Of a stretch of 64,000 bases of DNA, positions 11,879 through 23,599 are shown one piece after another (the first letter of the stretch is position 1; each line of letters begins with the position of its first letter). A program made the translations under genes and the position numbers. Under the pieces are notes generated by a model that worked only from the letters and a program-made list of their open reading frames with translations, made no database searches and was not told the origin of the DNA. The stretch is from Macrotrachela quadricornifera (taxonomy: Eukaryota > Rotifera > Eurotatoria > Philodinida > Philodinidae), in NCBI GenBank assembly GCA_022393335.1, contig JAJEKB010021601.1:2200620-2264619 (forward strand), written 5' to 3'.

Positions 11879-13776
11879 TTAATCGACTTCTTCAATGGTT
11901 GGACCTTTTCCATTTGAGTAAAATGCATATTCACCATTTGGCATAGAATTATTTTCACTCCTATAAAGTTTTGTTATGATTGGTGAACAAATTTCTTCGA
12001 TTTCTTTTTGTTTATGTTCAATTTCATCTTTTGTAGCTAATTGATTCTTTTCTATCCAGTGTAATGTTGAATTAATTATTTCATTTATTCTTGTTTTATC
12101 ATCAGATGAAATTTTATCATCATTAATAGTTTTTTCCATATTAGAACAATATAATTCAAGTGAATTTTTTGCTGTTATACGTTCACGTTGAATTTCATCT
12201 TCTTTTTCATATATTTTAGCATTATGAATCATTTTTTCAATATCTTCTTGTGATAATCGACTATTATCATTTTTAATTGTTATTTTTTTTTCTTGACCAG
12301 CTGATTTTTCAATAGCTGAAACATTTAATATTCCATTTGTATCAATATCAAATGTAACTTCAATTTTTGGTATACCACGTGGTGCGGGAGGAATTTTCGT
12401 AAGTTCAAAATTTCCCAATAAATGATTATCTTTTGTCATTGCACGTTCACCTTGAAATACTTTAATATCAACACCAGCTTGATTATCTGAATATGTTGTA
12501 AATGTTTGTGTTTGTCGTGCTTGAATATTTGTACTACGTTTAATTAATGTTGTCATAACACCACCAGCTGTTTCAATTCCAAGTGAAAGTGGTGTAACAT
12601 CAATTAAAAGTACTTCTTTAAGATCATCTGATTGATCACCAGTTAATATAGCTGCTTGTACAGATGCACCATATGCAACAGCTTCATCTGGATTAATTGA
12701 TTTATTTAATTCTTTACCATTAAAAAAATCTTGAAGTAATTTTTGTACTTTTGGGATACGTGTTGAACCACCAACAAGTACAATTTCATGAATATTTGAT
12801 TTGTCCATTTTTGCATCACGTAAAGCTTTTTCAACTGGTTCAAGTGTTGAACGAAATAAATCAGCACATAATTCTTCAAAACGAGCACGTGTTAATGTTG
12901 AAAAAAAATCTATACCTTCATAAAGTGAATCAATTTCAATTGATGCTTGAGCTGAAGATGATAATGTACGTTTTGCTCGTTCACATGCCGTACGTAATCG
13001 TCGAAGAGCACGTTTGTTTTCAGATATATCTTTATTATGTTTTCTTTTAAATTCTTGTACAAAATGTGTTACGATTCGATTATCAAAATCTTCCCTACCT
13101 AAATGTGTATCACCAGCTGTTGATTTAACTTCAAAAACACCTTCATCCATAAGTAATACAGATACATCAAACGTTCCACCACCTAAATCAAATATACGAA
13201 CATTTTTGTCATCAGTTTTTTTTTATCTAAATCATAAGCAATAGCTGCTGCTGTTGGTTCATTTATAATTCGTAAAACATTAAGACCAGCAATGATACCA
13301 GCATCTCTTGTTGCTAGTCGTTGTGAATCATTAAAATAAGCTGATACAGTAATAACAGCATCTTTAACTTTATTGCCGAGATAAGCTTCAGCAGTTTCTT
13401 TCATTTTTATTAAAACCATAGATGAAATTTCTTCAGGTGTGAATGTTTTTAATTCATTTTTATATTCAACTTGAATTTTTGGTTTTCCATTATAATTAAC
13501 GATTTTAAATGGCCAATGTTTCATATAAGATTGTAAAATTAATTCATTAAATTTTCTTCCAATAAGTCGTTTAGCATCAAATACTGTATTATTTGGATTT
13601 ATTGCAACTTGATTTTTAGCTGCATCACCAATTAAACGGTCACTATCAGTAAATGCAACATACGATGGTGTTGTACGATTTCCTTGATCGTTTGCAATAA
13701 TTTCGACTTTGCCATATTGAAATACACCAACCCATGAATATGTTGTACCTAAATCAATACCAATTGCGCTTGCCAT
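11879..13776 (-). CDS. HSP70: Cytosolic heat shock protein 70 (one frameshift)
   Basis: An ATP-dependent chaperone of the cytosol and nucleus. The N terminus has [15 protein letters not shown] (Trp where most Hsp70s have Cys). [24 protein letters not shown] and [11 protein letters not shown] mark the ATPase domain, and the substrate-binding domain and lid follow. The protein ends in GPTIEEVD, the EEVD tail that binds TPR co-chaperones. The Gly/Met-rich segment before the tail is reduced. There are no introns, as is common in stress-induced Hsp70 genes. The frame is split at about 13208-13216: a run of 9 T (A on the coding strand) follows the YDLD codons, and one more base restores the [16 protein letters not shown] reading. 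Everything else is intact, so a homopolymer sequencing error is at least as likely as a real pseudogene. The length is about 633 residues once joined. Confidence 0.9.
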
Positions 13777-13826
13777 TTGTGGTTAATAAATAATAGTATC
13801 AAACTCAAGTTCTTGTAGTAAAATCG

Positions 13827-13836
13827 AGAATGTTCG
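13827..13836. promoter_or_regulatory. Candidate heat shock element
   Basis: AGAATGTTCG fits the inverted nGAAnnTTCn core bound by HSF, about 50 bp before the Hsp70 start codon. More GAA blocks follow at 13847-13880, including TCTAGAA and several AAGAA words. This matches a stress-inducible Hsp70, but it is only a sequence match. Confidence 0.5.
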
Positions 13837-13889
13837 AGTATTATCTAGAAAAATCAAGAAAATAAGAATAGAACTGAAAGATAAATGAA

Positions 13890-14388
13890 GAAAGATTGAT
13901 TCATGTATAAATTCCAAATTTATGAAAGTTTTTTGAGTCATACAAATCTTAATTCTGATTCATTGAGAATATAGACGAATGACATCATACATGTATACGA
14001 CATCTTGGTGATTTTGAAATTTCTTATCTGTATTTTTATTTTTTCCTTTAACTACAGAACATAAGTATCTCATCTTTATGGTTGATGCATCAAAAACAAA
14101 ATTAGCTTTCTAAACGCGTTCCTTTACAGTTATCATGTCATCTTAACATTTCATCATCAGTGCATCATATTAAGTTTCACTAATTCTAAGAAACATCATC
14201 GTATAATACATTTTTATATGAAATGATATCAGTTTTAATTGAAATTGCATGTAGTAGTTTTCAACAACTCATGTAAATATTTTTTGCCTCAAAACGCTAG
14301 AAACGCATCTGAACGCCTTCATAGTTAGACTAGCGTTCAAATATATTTTTAAAAAAAGTGTCCCCACTGAAACATTTGAAGAGTTAGC
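13890..14388. other. No recognisable gene
   Basis: Upstream flank of Hsp70 and AT-rich spacer. Nothing supportable is visible. Confidence 0.4.
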
Positions 14389-14630
14389 GGGTACCGGGAT
14401 CTATTTTTTTGGGATTTATTCGGTTTTTTTAATAAATCCCCATAATCTTAAAATAAATTCCACATAACTCCTATTGAGGGTAAGGACGAGTGCAGGGGAT
14501 GGGGCAAGAGTAAAGGTGCGCTGAAATACTAATACAGCTATATGTTCTCAATAAATCCTTAGTAAATAAATAAATCCCAATAAATCCTGCAGAAGAAATA
14601 AATCTCAAAAAAATAAGTCTCGGTATGCCC
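14389..14630. mobile_element. MITE, 242 bp, GGGTACCGGGA ends
   Basis: The left end, GGGTACCGGGATCTATTTTT, pairs imperfectly with the right end, whose complement reads GGGCATACCGAGACTTATTT. Both continue into repeated copies of a GGGATTTATT-like word in each half. No target duplication is clear. It is non-coding. Confidence 0.55.
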
Positions 14631-14654
14631 TCATAACATGAGGCAAGATAATAA

Positions 14655-14785
14655 TGTCACATATTCAGAATATCGAGCATGCTAGAGATGCTGTGTGAGA
14701 CGCGGGAAATATCATAGTTAATGACTTCACGAGAGACGACATTTCCCACACCTCCAGCATATCGGATTTCATGGATATGTGACAC
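14655..14785. repeat. Short imperfect hairpin repeat
   Basis: TGTCACATATTC at the left is matched by GGATATGTGACA at the right. Inside, CGGGAAAT and ATTTCCC are also complementary. It is about 130 bp and folds as a stem-loop. Confidence 0.45.
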
Positions 14786-14914
14786 AACTCTTTCATGAGT
14801 ACTCTACAATCTGTCCCAAAGGTTATCTTTTGCCCTTACAATGCTTCGCAGTCTTTATCCAAAATACGGCAACCACTTTCGCATTTAAGGCTTCTAAGGA
14901 TCTCCGATACTGTC

Positions 14915-15230
14915 AGGAATCACCACCACATTGTTCGGAGCTGATTATAGAACACTCTTTAAAACATTAGATCGACGCGAATAACGCCATATTTCACACG
15001 GAAAATAGTGAAAAAACTTTGATCTCGGAACCTATCTCTTTGTCGATTCGAGTTCTCTTTCGTTCTCTGCTATTGTGAGGAAGATCCATCATGTTGTTTG
15101 AGGCGGATTGTAGAGTTCTTGAAAGCCCTAAATCCGTGTGAACAACACCATGCGTCACACATACAATAGTGGAAAAATCGCGACTTAAAATCAGTTTCTG
15201 TACTCTCCTCGTAGGAGTGTAAGAATACTA
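14915..15230. repeat. Diverged tandem repeat, about 160-bp unit
   Basis: Two diverged copies follow each other: ATCACCACCACATTGTTCGG near 14920 and ATCCATCATGTTGTTTGAGG near 15082. Each continues through matching TAGA..CTT, CGTCACAC-like and ATAGTG-GAAAAA segments. It is a small satellite remnant without coding sense. Confidence 0.45.
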
Positions 15231-15623
15231 CCAATATCGATACCAATATTCAATACTATATTAGTATTGTTATACGTCTATCCTAGCTCAGAATAGTTCC
15301 AATTGGCTGCAAATGGGAGCGACTGCCCGAATGAACTTTTCCCCTCTTCCACGCGTCTATTCATCATAAAATAACACAATCATAAAATGATTCGCTTGTC
15401 ATAAAAATGAAATCAATGAAAAAATGAACGCGTTGTTTAAAAGAAAAAAACACTTGTAAGAGTCTCATTTTGACGTGTCTTGAATCTAGTTGAGGCTCAG
15501 TATTTTCTTCTTCTCATCTGTCGAACTTCGATAGCCAAACGTTTATTAGAGTTGGAGCATCGAAAAAAGCGCTTTTATCAAGTTCAATAAATCAGAAGAA
15601 TCAATAAAGAAATATGAAGATGA

Positions 15624-18600
15624 TTAAAAAGTACCAAAGAAGCGTTTCTTCTGTTCGTCTCGTGATACAAGCGTAGACCAAATACTGTTCAGGTTGATAG
15701 AGTTCATCTTCTCCTTGTAAATATGAGTCAGAGCTGTACTATTTATACGAGTCTGAGTCATTGTGGATCGGTAACATGTCGTTATGTGGTTCATCACAGA
15801 AAATGATCTTTCTGCCGTAGCAGTACTCACTAGTACCGTTAGATACATATGTAGGAGTCTATCATACTGATGAAACATTGTTCTTACAGCAGGCTGTTCG
15901 TTCATAATATCGATAATTGCTGATATTTTTGTGATTTTCACAATTCCTATCTGTTTATCGTGAATCACTATTCGACAGAAATCTGCAAGCATAGTACATT
16001 CATGTTTTAACCGCTCACGATCAATATCACCGACAATGAAATCTTCTATTTCAACAAAAAGATCATTGTTGATGGCGGTATGAGAACTTTTCGCGACTGC
16101 CAACAAAAAGTCTTCAATTCGGCATATTACAGAAACGATCGTCTGTTTGAATCGATTGACCAGTGCATTGAGTATATTGTCGATCACATGTTGATATTGT
16201 TCCTTATAAGATTCGTCACAAGTCTGATAGATTTCTGATGTCGAGATGTCTTTTACGACAAATCGAGCAGGTCGTCGACGAACACGTGGTAATTTCGGCT
16301 CATCAGTATAATGTTTTGATTCATTGAACAGTTTCCCATAAAAAGATTAAAAGTTATTGTCTATTTTAATCCGAATGAAATAGCTAATTAATGCGTTGAC
16401 GCTGGACAGTACATCGCCCAGATGATTGTGAATACATTGTAGTGAGTAAGAGATTTCTTCGGTAGCTGAGAAAATAAGGTGACTAAAGAAAAGAAAATAG
16501 ATTTTATTATTCACCTAAACAATAACAGATAACTTGCCTAATGAATTGCCAAAGTAAGTTTGAAACTTTTCAATTTGGATTAGCCATTCAGCTGCTTCGA
16601 TTGCTGGTTCAGCTTTATCTTCAACTAACTCTTGCATGACTGATTTGGTAAACTGATAATTCATTAGTAAAGAGTTCATTGATGAAGCTCGAACTATCTA
16701 TTTAGTGGGACACAAAGGTTTCAAATTTGTGGAAGCAATTGACGAATCAATCGATCGTTTCTTCGCAATGTTCAATCGTTTGGGTGATTTTCGAAGAGTA
16801 ATAGCGGTAGCACCATTGTTGCAGCTCCGTCATAAGCTTGGCCACGACATTTTCCAATATCCATCGTGCACCGAATAAGAACGTCTAGAATTGCTTGAGA
16901 GGTATGTTCATAAAGGCCAAGACAGTCTTCATGTATACTGAAACACTCATCTACCCATCGAAATGAAATACTCAGTTGTATTTTAGTAGATTCATCTGTT
17001 GTTTCATCACATATGAGAGCATAAAATGGTCGCTCGAAAGTCTATATTATATAAGAAGGATATAAATGTTTTAATCAAAAATTCGAAGTTTTAAATTTCA
17101 CCTCTGTGTACACACTTCTCAATATAACAAGGGTCATTTCCTTGGCTAATTCGTTGAAAACATCATGAAGCAAATATTTTCGTTCATTCAACCAATCATC
17201 CAAACCAGAAATATCATTGCATCTGAACTTCAATCAATTGAAATAAGTTTCCTTCGTCTTTGGTATACCCTTGAAAGGGCATGCCTTGCCGCAAAAGATA
17301 TTGTAATGATGAAACTTCGGCGATAAATGGTCGTCGTTTTTGTTCTTTTTGCTTCTTTGCAACAATATCAATTTGAGTTGTGATCGATAGCTTTGACTGC
17401 TGCTGAACTATATATACACATTCGGAATGAAATCTGCTACCTTCATGCCAACGAAAATCACGTAGAGCATTTTTCCGGCACTAGATCAATTCGTCGCATA
17501 TATATGATAGCAAGAGAGACAGGTGTAGAGAGAATCAATAATTAAATTACACGATTTAAACAAACTTGTTACTTACCAAAATTATTGATTTCAAAAGTTC
17601 CGTATGAAATTTCTGAACTATCTTGTGCTTAAACAAAATTACTATTAGTTTGATGGGAGCGTCCAAAGCATCAAACTTTCATTTTGAAACACAGGAAAAG
17701 CTTTGATAACGCGTTTGTCACCATCGAATAACTGAATTGATTTAAGTGCGCTGCTTCTTAGTTGGTGGTGAGAAAGAATATTAAAAATCTTAAGAATAAT
17801 AATGGAAGCAAGTCTTGATCTGATTGTATGTTTAAGTTTACCGGAATGGTTTATTTTTAATTGCGTACCATATCTTAGTTATCCTCAACAAGAAAGTTAA
17901 ATTAAATTTTATGCTTCATTTCATTAATTCTCAAAAACTTATTTCAAATTTTTTTTAAAAATTTTATTTCTTTCAGTCAAATATGACCGGTAGAAGTACT
18001 TAGAAACGCTTTGATGAGCAGTAAGGTCAGTTACAACTTAGTTTAAATCGTGTAATTCAATTATTGATTCTCTCTATACTTGTCGCTCTTGCTATCATAT
18101 ATATGCGACGAATTGATCGGTCACCCATTTTTTCAGTTGTTGCATCTTTCAGTGGAAAACGATAAAAAGCGAAGACAAATCACTTTTTCGATGAAGATTT
18201 TAATCAACTGCCGCTCAACAATAGAAATAGTATACTTTTTTGGTTGTCTAAACTTGCGAAAAAATTAAAAAAAACGACACACACTGTCATCTCAAGAACA
18301 ATAATACACGTTGCAAAAAGTGAGCCAAGTAAACGTTTTGAACTAGGATTCTTGACAAGATCGTTTATCTTGTGTGGTTGTCGATTCATACTCGGATTCG
18401 GAAGCTGGCGCATATATTGTTGATGAGGAATAACAGATCAATTCACATCGTGACAGGTGCTTGTTTGGTTGATTGTTGAAAATGATAATTCTCCGTCTGA
18501 TTCATCGTCATCGGCTGTAATAGCTGCACCACTCTGAACATCTATCTCACTCATTCTTTCGTCATTCGATGGTTGTGAATCAGCAACACCTTCACTTTCT

Positions 18601-18668
18601 GTTGTTTTCGTTTCTTTTCTCTTTTTCATCAACAAAAATGGATGAATGATGAGACGTTTTTCGGCCAT
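15624..18668 (-). pseudogene. hAT transposase gene (TTF finger / DUF4371 / dimer domain), broken
   Basis: Read on the minus strand, the order is that of the ZMYM1/THAP0-like hAT group. An acidic N-terminal exon (18438-18668, from MAEKRLIIHPFLL) comes first. A TTF-type zinc-finger region follows at about 17250-17480 (ALRDFRWHEGSRFHSEC, then LLRQGMPFQGYTKDEG). Next are the RNase-H-like part at about 16850-17040 (FYALICDETTDES, QAYDGAATM) and a degraded LKPLCPTKWTVR near 16720 with a stop at Trp. The C-terminal dimerisation domain is at 15624-16187 (VSTATAERSFSVMNHI). Short introns are likely near 16490 and 17041-17104. In-frame stops, shifts and an internal inverted repeat show it is dead. It would have cut and joined DNA at hAT ends. 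Confidence 0.7.
17484..18118. repeat. Inverted 78-bp repeat inside the hAT gene
   Basis: The left arm (17484-17562) begins GATCAATTCGTCGCATATAT, and the right arm (18041-18118) is its reverse complement with few mismatches. The arms lie within the transposase gene, so they probably mark a local inverted duplication or an inversion of the enclosed 480 bp rather than the transposon's own ends. Confidence 0.75.
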
Positions 18669-18739
18669 TGAATCACTATGTTCTTCTTGTTATGTGTAAC
18701 TTTCACTTTTTTTCTCTTCTTATTGAGATTAAATGATCA

Positions 18740-18766
18740 CTATATATATATATATATACATATATA
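18740..18766. repeat. (TA)n microsatellite
   Basis: About 27 bp of alternating TA with one C interruption. Confidence 0.8.
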
Positions 18767-18840
18767 ACGAAAAAGGAATATCCATGGAATGGAATATTCC
18801 ATATATGTGAAAGAGAGATGAGGAAAAGATCAACAGAGAC

Positions 18841-19984
18841 AATGACGTAAATGAATTACAAAGTAATTCAAAATTCACATGAAAAAATCAAGCAACATTT
18901 TAATGATAACTTTGATCAATATTTCAATCAATAATCCTATCTTAATGATTTTCAGCTTTTATTCATAGAATACACTGTTATTCGTTGAAATCTATTAGTC
19001 TTGTAGGATCGAAAGAAACTACTAGGGTCTACCAGGATCTGCCGTACACATATGAAGAAAAAGTTGCTCGCAGATCATAGAAGATTCGGCATCCGATGTC
19101 GCACGATATTCTTAAGTTCTGATACTACCACAGACGATAATTTGTAGAGTTTGGAATCTTGCAGTGGATACATGGAGAAGTCTCAAGGATCTTACTCTCT
19201 GATATAGTGTTCAAGAATTTCCCTGTAATTTGTTGTCAACCATTTTGTTCATGCACGAGATTATTGCCATTTACTTTTTTCCGTAAGAAATATCTGTCAC
19301 CCTCTTTTATTGACCGGTAAGTGGTAAACAGTGACCACCTACTAGTTACCAGTATGCAGTAAGTAGCAAAACTTACGACATTCCGACAAATGGCAGGTGA
19401 TCAGTACTCATCACTTATCAGAATGGTAAGCGAAGTATGAGACCTCTAGAGTAGGATTTCTCGTATGAGTACATCTCATGCGATAAGATACGATGTCTTC
19501 TTTTTACATTGGGGTGAGATCGAATATATTGCACAAAGGAAAACGAGAAATAACGGGAAGATACTCATTACTTGAGTAGAAAGGTGAACGCGAGTGCGTA
19601 TGATACAGCATTGCAAGCAATCCGGAGAAAATATATATGCAACACGGTTTACCTACGTGAAGATCAAACGTAAACTTTTACAGTTAATAATAACAGTATG
19701 CAAGAGTAAGATATATAAAAGTGGTGCCATTGTGTAACAATGTATGATAAAATATATCTATAGATTGTCATGGTAGATTTACAAATTGAAGGAATGATTC
19801 GGAAACATTCTTCTGATTATGGTCGAACTATTGTGAAAGACATACACGATTATATTTGTATTTATGAGTTAGTGAAATATGGTGTGTATGTATCTACACC
19901 AATGTCTGTGTTTTTCCCTCACCATAGTAGACGCTGATAGACCATGATATTTTATGAATTACGTTGTAATTCATTTACATCATT
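18841..19984. mobile_element. TIR element, about 1.14 kb, 30-bp ends, non-coding
   Basis: The left end (18841-18870) reads AATGACGTAAATGAATTACA. The right end (19955-19984) is its reverse complement apart from about two bases. A third copy of this end lies at about 23735-23755, so it is a repeat family. Both the element and the region after the third copy carry an AGGATCT-CAGG word. I see no transposase. The superfamily is unknown. Confidence 0.5.
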
Positions 19985-20407
19985 CACTGGGACCAACAGA
20001 GAGAACGAATAGTATATAACACTACCTGACACTTCTAAATGGTCAGAACCTAAATACACAATGTTATCTCAAACCATTCTTTTCTCTTATGCAATTGAAA
20101 TATAACTGATATCCAACTATCATCGTGTGAATTCGACGTCCACGTAGCTCACACGAGCAACATACTTCAAAGAAAAGTATATTTTCTGTGCCTCTACAAG
20201 GACATTAGTGATGATAAGTGAATAACTGGCGCTAAAACTATGGATTGTCGTGGAGTGTGAAGCTCAAAATTGGGTGAGACTGAACCTTACAGGCTCCGTC
20301 GCCCTTGCATTACATAATCTACTCATAATGCTGACATACCTATATAATATTTTGTGATATTTGATTGGTAAAAAAAGATGTTACCACTTTTCAGCACATA
20401 GAAAAAA

Positions 20408-21285
20408 ACTAGAGATCATACTGTACCTTTGAAAAATTTAAAGTCAAAGTAGGTATATGAAGGGTGTCCTTGGTAATCGTTCTTAGTTTATTCTTTAATC
20501 TCATCTTTGTATCTAAAAGAGATCTTCCATCAAGAATACATGAATGTCAAATTGAAGAGAAGACGAACGACAGTGTTTACAATATTGAGTCGTACAAATC
20601 GTATTTCTCGGTTTTAAATGCGATATTTTGAGGTTTTATCACGCTTGACTAGAGTTTTTCAGAGATGAAGAAATCGAATATGAGATTCATTTTCTTCAAA
20701 AGCTTATTGGATGATTAATTGAATTTCCAGGCAAACGGACCTTAGATTTGAACTCTTGGTTTCAGATTATCTGTAAAAAGCTGTTTTTGTGAAATGCGAT
20801 CTAGAAGATAGTGTTGAAGTGTATATAGTAGAAGTTTGGTCTTTTATATTAGGGTGGTCGTGTATTTTTGGCGGTTCATCTATAAATTTATAGTCAAATT
20901 ATGCCTTCTAAGAATCAACACTGACATCTATATCGTGTTTCACTCTTTAATTCTGCAGGAATTGCACTGACAGCTTTTTCAGAAAGTTCGATTTTGAAGA
21001 AAATGTATCTCAAATCTGGTTTCCACATCTCTGAAAATCGCTAGTCAATCGTGATAGAACCTCAAAATATCGCATTTAAAATCGAGAAACACAATTTGTA
21101 CGACTCAATATTGTAAATACTGCCGTCCTGCTTCTCTTCAATTTGATATTTATGTATTTTTGATAGAAGATCTCTTTTGGATACAAAGATTAGATTAAAG
21201 AATAAATCAAGAATGATTACCAAGGACATTCTTTATATACTTACTTCGACTTTAAATTTTTCAAAGTTAAAGTGTCATCCCTAGT
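20408..21285. mobile_element. Foldback element with arms of over 300 bp
   Basis: The outer ends are ACTAGAGAT and ATCCCTAGT, followed inward by CTTTGAAAAATTTAAAGTC in inverted copies. Each arm continues for more than 300 bp with about 85-90 percent match by eye (for example CAATATTGAGTCGTACAAAT on the left against its complement on the right). The unique centre spans about 20720-20940. It is non-coding. Confidence 0.75.
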
Positions 21286-21934
21286 CAAAACTAGTTTTAA
21301 CCAGCAACTTCATCGGATATTTCGTAACTGTGGATAAACGAATTTGGATATCTGGTCATGCATATGTTATACCTTATTTTTAATCGATGAATCTGGCAGG
21401 ATTCGGTGCGATCCTAGGATCTAGAATTCGCTTTTACCTCCTTGCAGCTTCTAAAATCCAACTAATTCTCATAAGCATAAGGAACCTCATCTTAGAATGG
21501 GAAAATGTTAGCCAATATTTGAAGTTGGAATTTTGACAATGATTGAGAACGTATCAGTTAGGAACTATCAAGCTCATATTCCTTGATTATCGGTGAAGAC
21601 CAAACCAGACCACAACGGCATGGCGGCTAATCCGTTTCCAAGTCTGATTAATACGAATAGAAAATGAAATTAAACAATTAATTTAAATTGATGCCGTTCA
21701 AAGATTGCAAGAGGAAAAAGCAACAAAAGAAAAATATTAACGAATTGATCCTGTTGGAACAATGGAAACATGTAGAATTTCTTAATTCAATAATTGAACG
21801 AAAACTAGGTTTATCTTATTAATGTACTTGTTATACAGTGTATCGTTTATCTCTTTTACTTGATAAATATTCGCAATTAACGATATATTCGAAACGAACT
21901 TGATGATTATGCAGGCAATGATCGAAAAGTGTCG
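21286..21934. other. No recognisable gene
   Basis: Spacer between two repeat elements. No domain or repeat boundary is seen. Confidence 0.4.
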
Positions 21935-21936
21935 TA

Positions 21937-22130
21937 CACTCTAAAAAATTCTTAAAATCTACGAAACTTTTTCTCACTCTACGGAACTTTAAAAAAAAGG
22001 TTTCGCAGGAGCAGATTCTTTCTGTGTGCCTGAGAGAAAGAACTTTTGAAAGTTTCGTAGATTTTAAGAATCGCTTTTTTAACCTTTGGACTCTTTTAAA
22101 CACCTGTGGAACCTTTTTTATTTTATAGTG
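21937..22130. mobile_element. Mariner-type MITE, 194 bp
   Basis: The ends are CACTCTAAAAAATTC and the inverse of CACTATAAAATAAAA, flanked by TA on both sides (21935-21936 and 22131-22132). Internal complementary segments (AAAATCTACGAAACTTTT and its reverse) form a hairpin. It lies about 280 bp downstream of the membrane-protein gene at 22411-23121. Confidence 0.65.
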
Positions 22131-22410
22131 TATGATGGTTTGAATTGCTTTATTAAAAACGTATCTTCCATAGAGATGACGAGTTCCTTTATCGAGCTGA
22201 ATCGATACGATCAGCAACAAACAAACGAAAAATTTTTCTCACGCTGCGATTCAAACGCCCTTGAAATATCATCCATATCGATAGTGTTTAGTTTCGTTTT
22301 TCGATGACGAGTTGATCGGGTCAACATCAAGAAGTCTATTGAATATTACGAAAATCTCAAAAAAAAAATTACAATTACAATTAATTATCGTTTTTGTCAT
22401 TCATCGTAAT

Positions 22411-23121
22411 CTAAAAGTCGTTTTCTTCTGCCAAACCAACGTATGGCGGATATTGGGATTTACTTTTATAATTCTTAGTCTCAGATATGATCGGAGCTGA
22501 AATTTGATTAAGATAAGCTGGCTGATTACTATAGAGCATCACTGGAGGCTGTTGTGAAAACTTCGATATCAATGATCTACCCTTAATACCTGTCTGTAAT
22601 TGATAGATCGCTTCACTGAGCAGAGCTTCGAACTCTCTGGCGAACGTCTTGGGCAGAGCAACCGTCGCATTGCCGAAAGTTCCTTTTAAAAAGATAAATT
22701 TCAGTCGACGCATATAGATAATGTAGAGTATCAGCACGATGCCCAGTATAATAAAAACCACGAGGAATGGAATGGCCATTTCAAATAGTGCAGATGCGAA
22801 CCCGATTATCATTGCAACGAGAAAGGTAATATTGAATGTAGCAAAAAGCAAGAGTGTCATTCTATTGAAACGCGTCTCAAATATTTCAAAAATTGAGCTC
22901 AGAGCGATCGCTGAATAAGCCGATTGGTGGAGACATAGACAGAAACGTTCTTTGTACCGAATCAATAGGCGAAAATTGGTCAGAATGATGGTTGTTTCTC
23001 GCACCCCACAAAAAGTTGCAAATTGATATTTGTTGATGATTTGCTCACCGATAGATAAAAGTGGAAAAATTGTGTCTACATCCATCCTTTTTCTTGTAAA
23101 GACAAAACTGTTTTTCGTCAA
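22411..23121 (-). CDS. Small membrane protein: PH-like domain split by a two-helix hairpin
   Basis: An intact single-exon frame of 236 residues; a second ATG is at residue 13. Residues about 25-85 look like the beta strands of a PH/GRAM-type fold (GEQIINKYQF, then TTIILTNFRLLIRYKERF). Two hydrophobic helices follow at about 88-112 and 115-137, parted by Glu and ending in YMRRLKF. Residues about 140-170 (IFLKGTFGNATVALP, then FAREFEALLSEAIYQLQ) resemble the last strand and C-terminal helix of a PH domain. The tail is polar with PPVMLYSNQP and QYPPYVG. This suggests a lipid- or membrane-bound adaptor, but I do not recognise the family and assign no function. The gene is surrounded by repeats. 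Confidence 0.75.
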   Translation of the reverse strand: MTKNSFVFTRKRMDVDTIFPLLSIGEQIINKYQFATFCGVRETTIILTNFRLLIRYKERFCLCLHQSAYSAIALSSIFEIFETRFNRMTLLLFATFNITFLVAMIIGFASALFEMAIPFLVVFIILGIVLILYIIYMRRLKFIFLKGTFGNATVALPKTFAREFEALLSEAIYQLQTGIKGRSLISKFSQQPPVMLYSNQPAYLNQISAPIISETKNYKSKSQYPPYVGLAEENDF

Positions 23122-23595
23122 CGTGTTTATACGCTCTTAAATATTCAGATATGATATCTTATCAGACTTCTAAAAAAAAAACAAAGTGTTAGATTCAACA
23201 GCGCACTTTATTTATCAGACACATGAAACCTAGCAAAGATGGATCGAAATTCTTTTGCTAAAATCTAGAAAGAATGATTTCGTAATTCAAAATTGCAAAA
23301 AACCATAACTCGTCTTCTTCTCCGAATGAGATAAGGTGTGTATTCACTCACTTCGTTACAATTTTGAGAATGAGAGTGAGAATTAAAGATTGTAGGGTGA
23401 GGGATGTGAGGGTGAGTCAAGCAAACTTCGATGTGTTTTGATCTTGCTTAAAGATTTCACCAGGTAGCTATGGCTTTGTAATTATGTAAGTTTTGTCTAG
23501 ATCATAAATTATTGTGTTAGCTAATGATCACAATAGAAATCATGTTATTGCTGTAGTTCTTTAATACATAACAAATTTAAGCATAGCTGCGCAAG
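23122..23595. other. No recognisable gene
   Basis: Upstream flank of the membrane-protein gene, including a short GAGGGTGAG-type repeated stretch near 23390-23415. Nothing else is supportable. Confidence 0.4.
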
Positions 23596-23599
23596 TACC

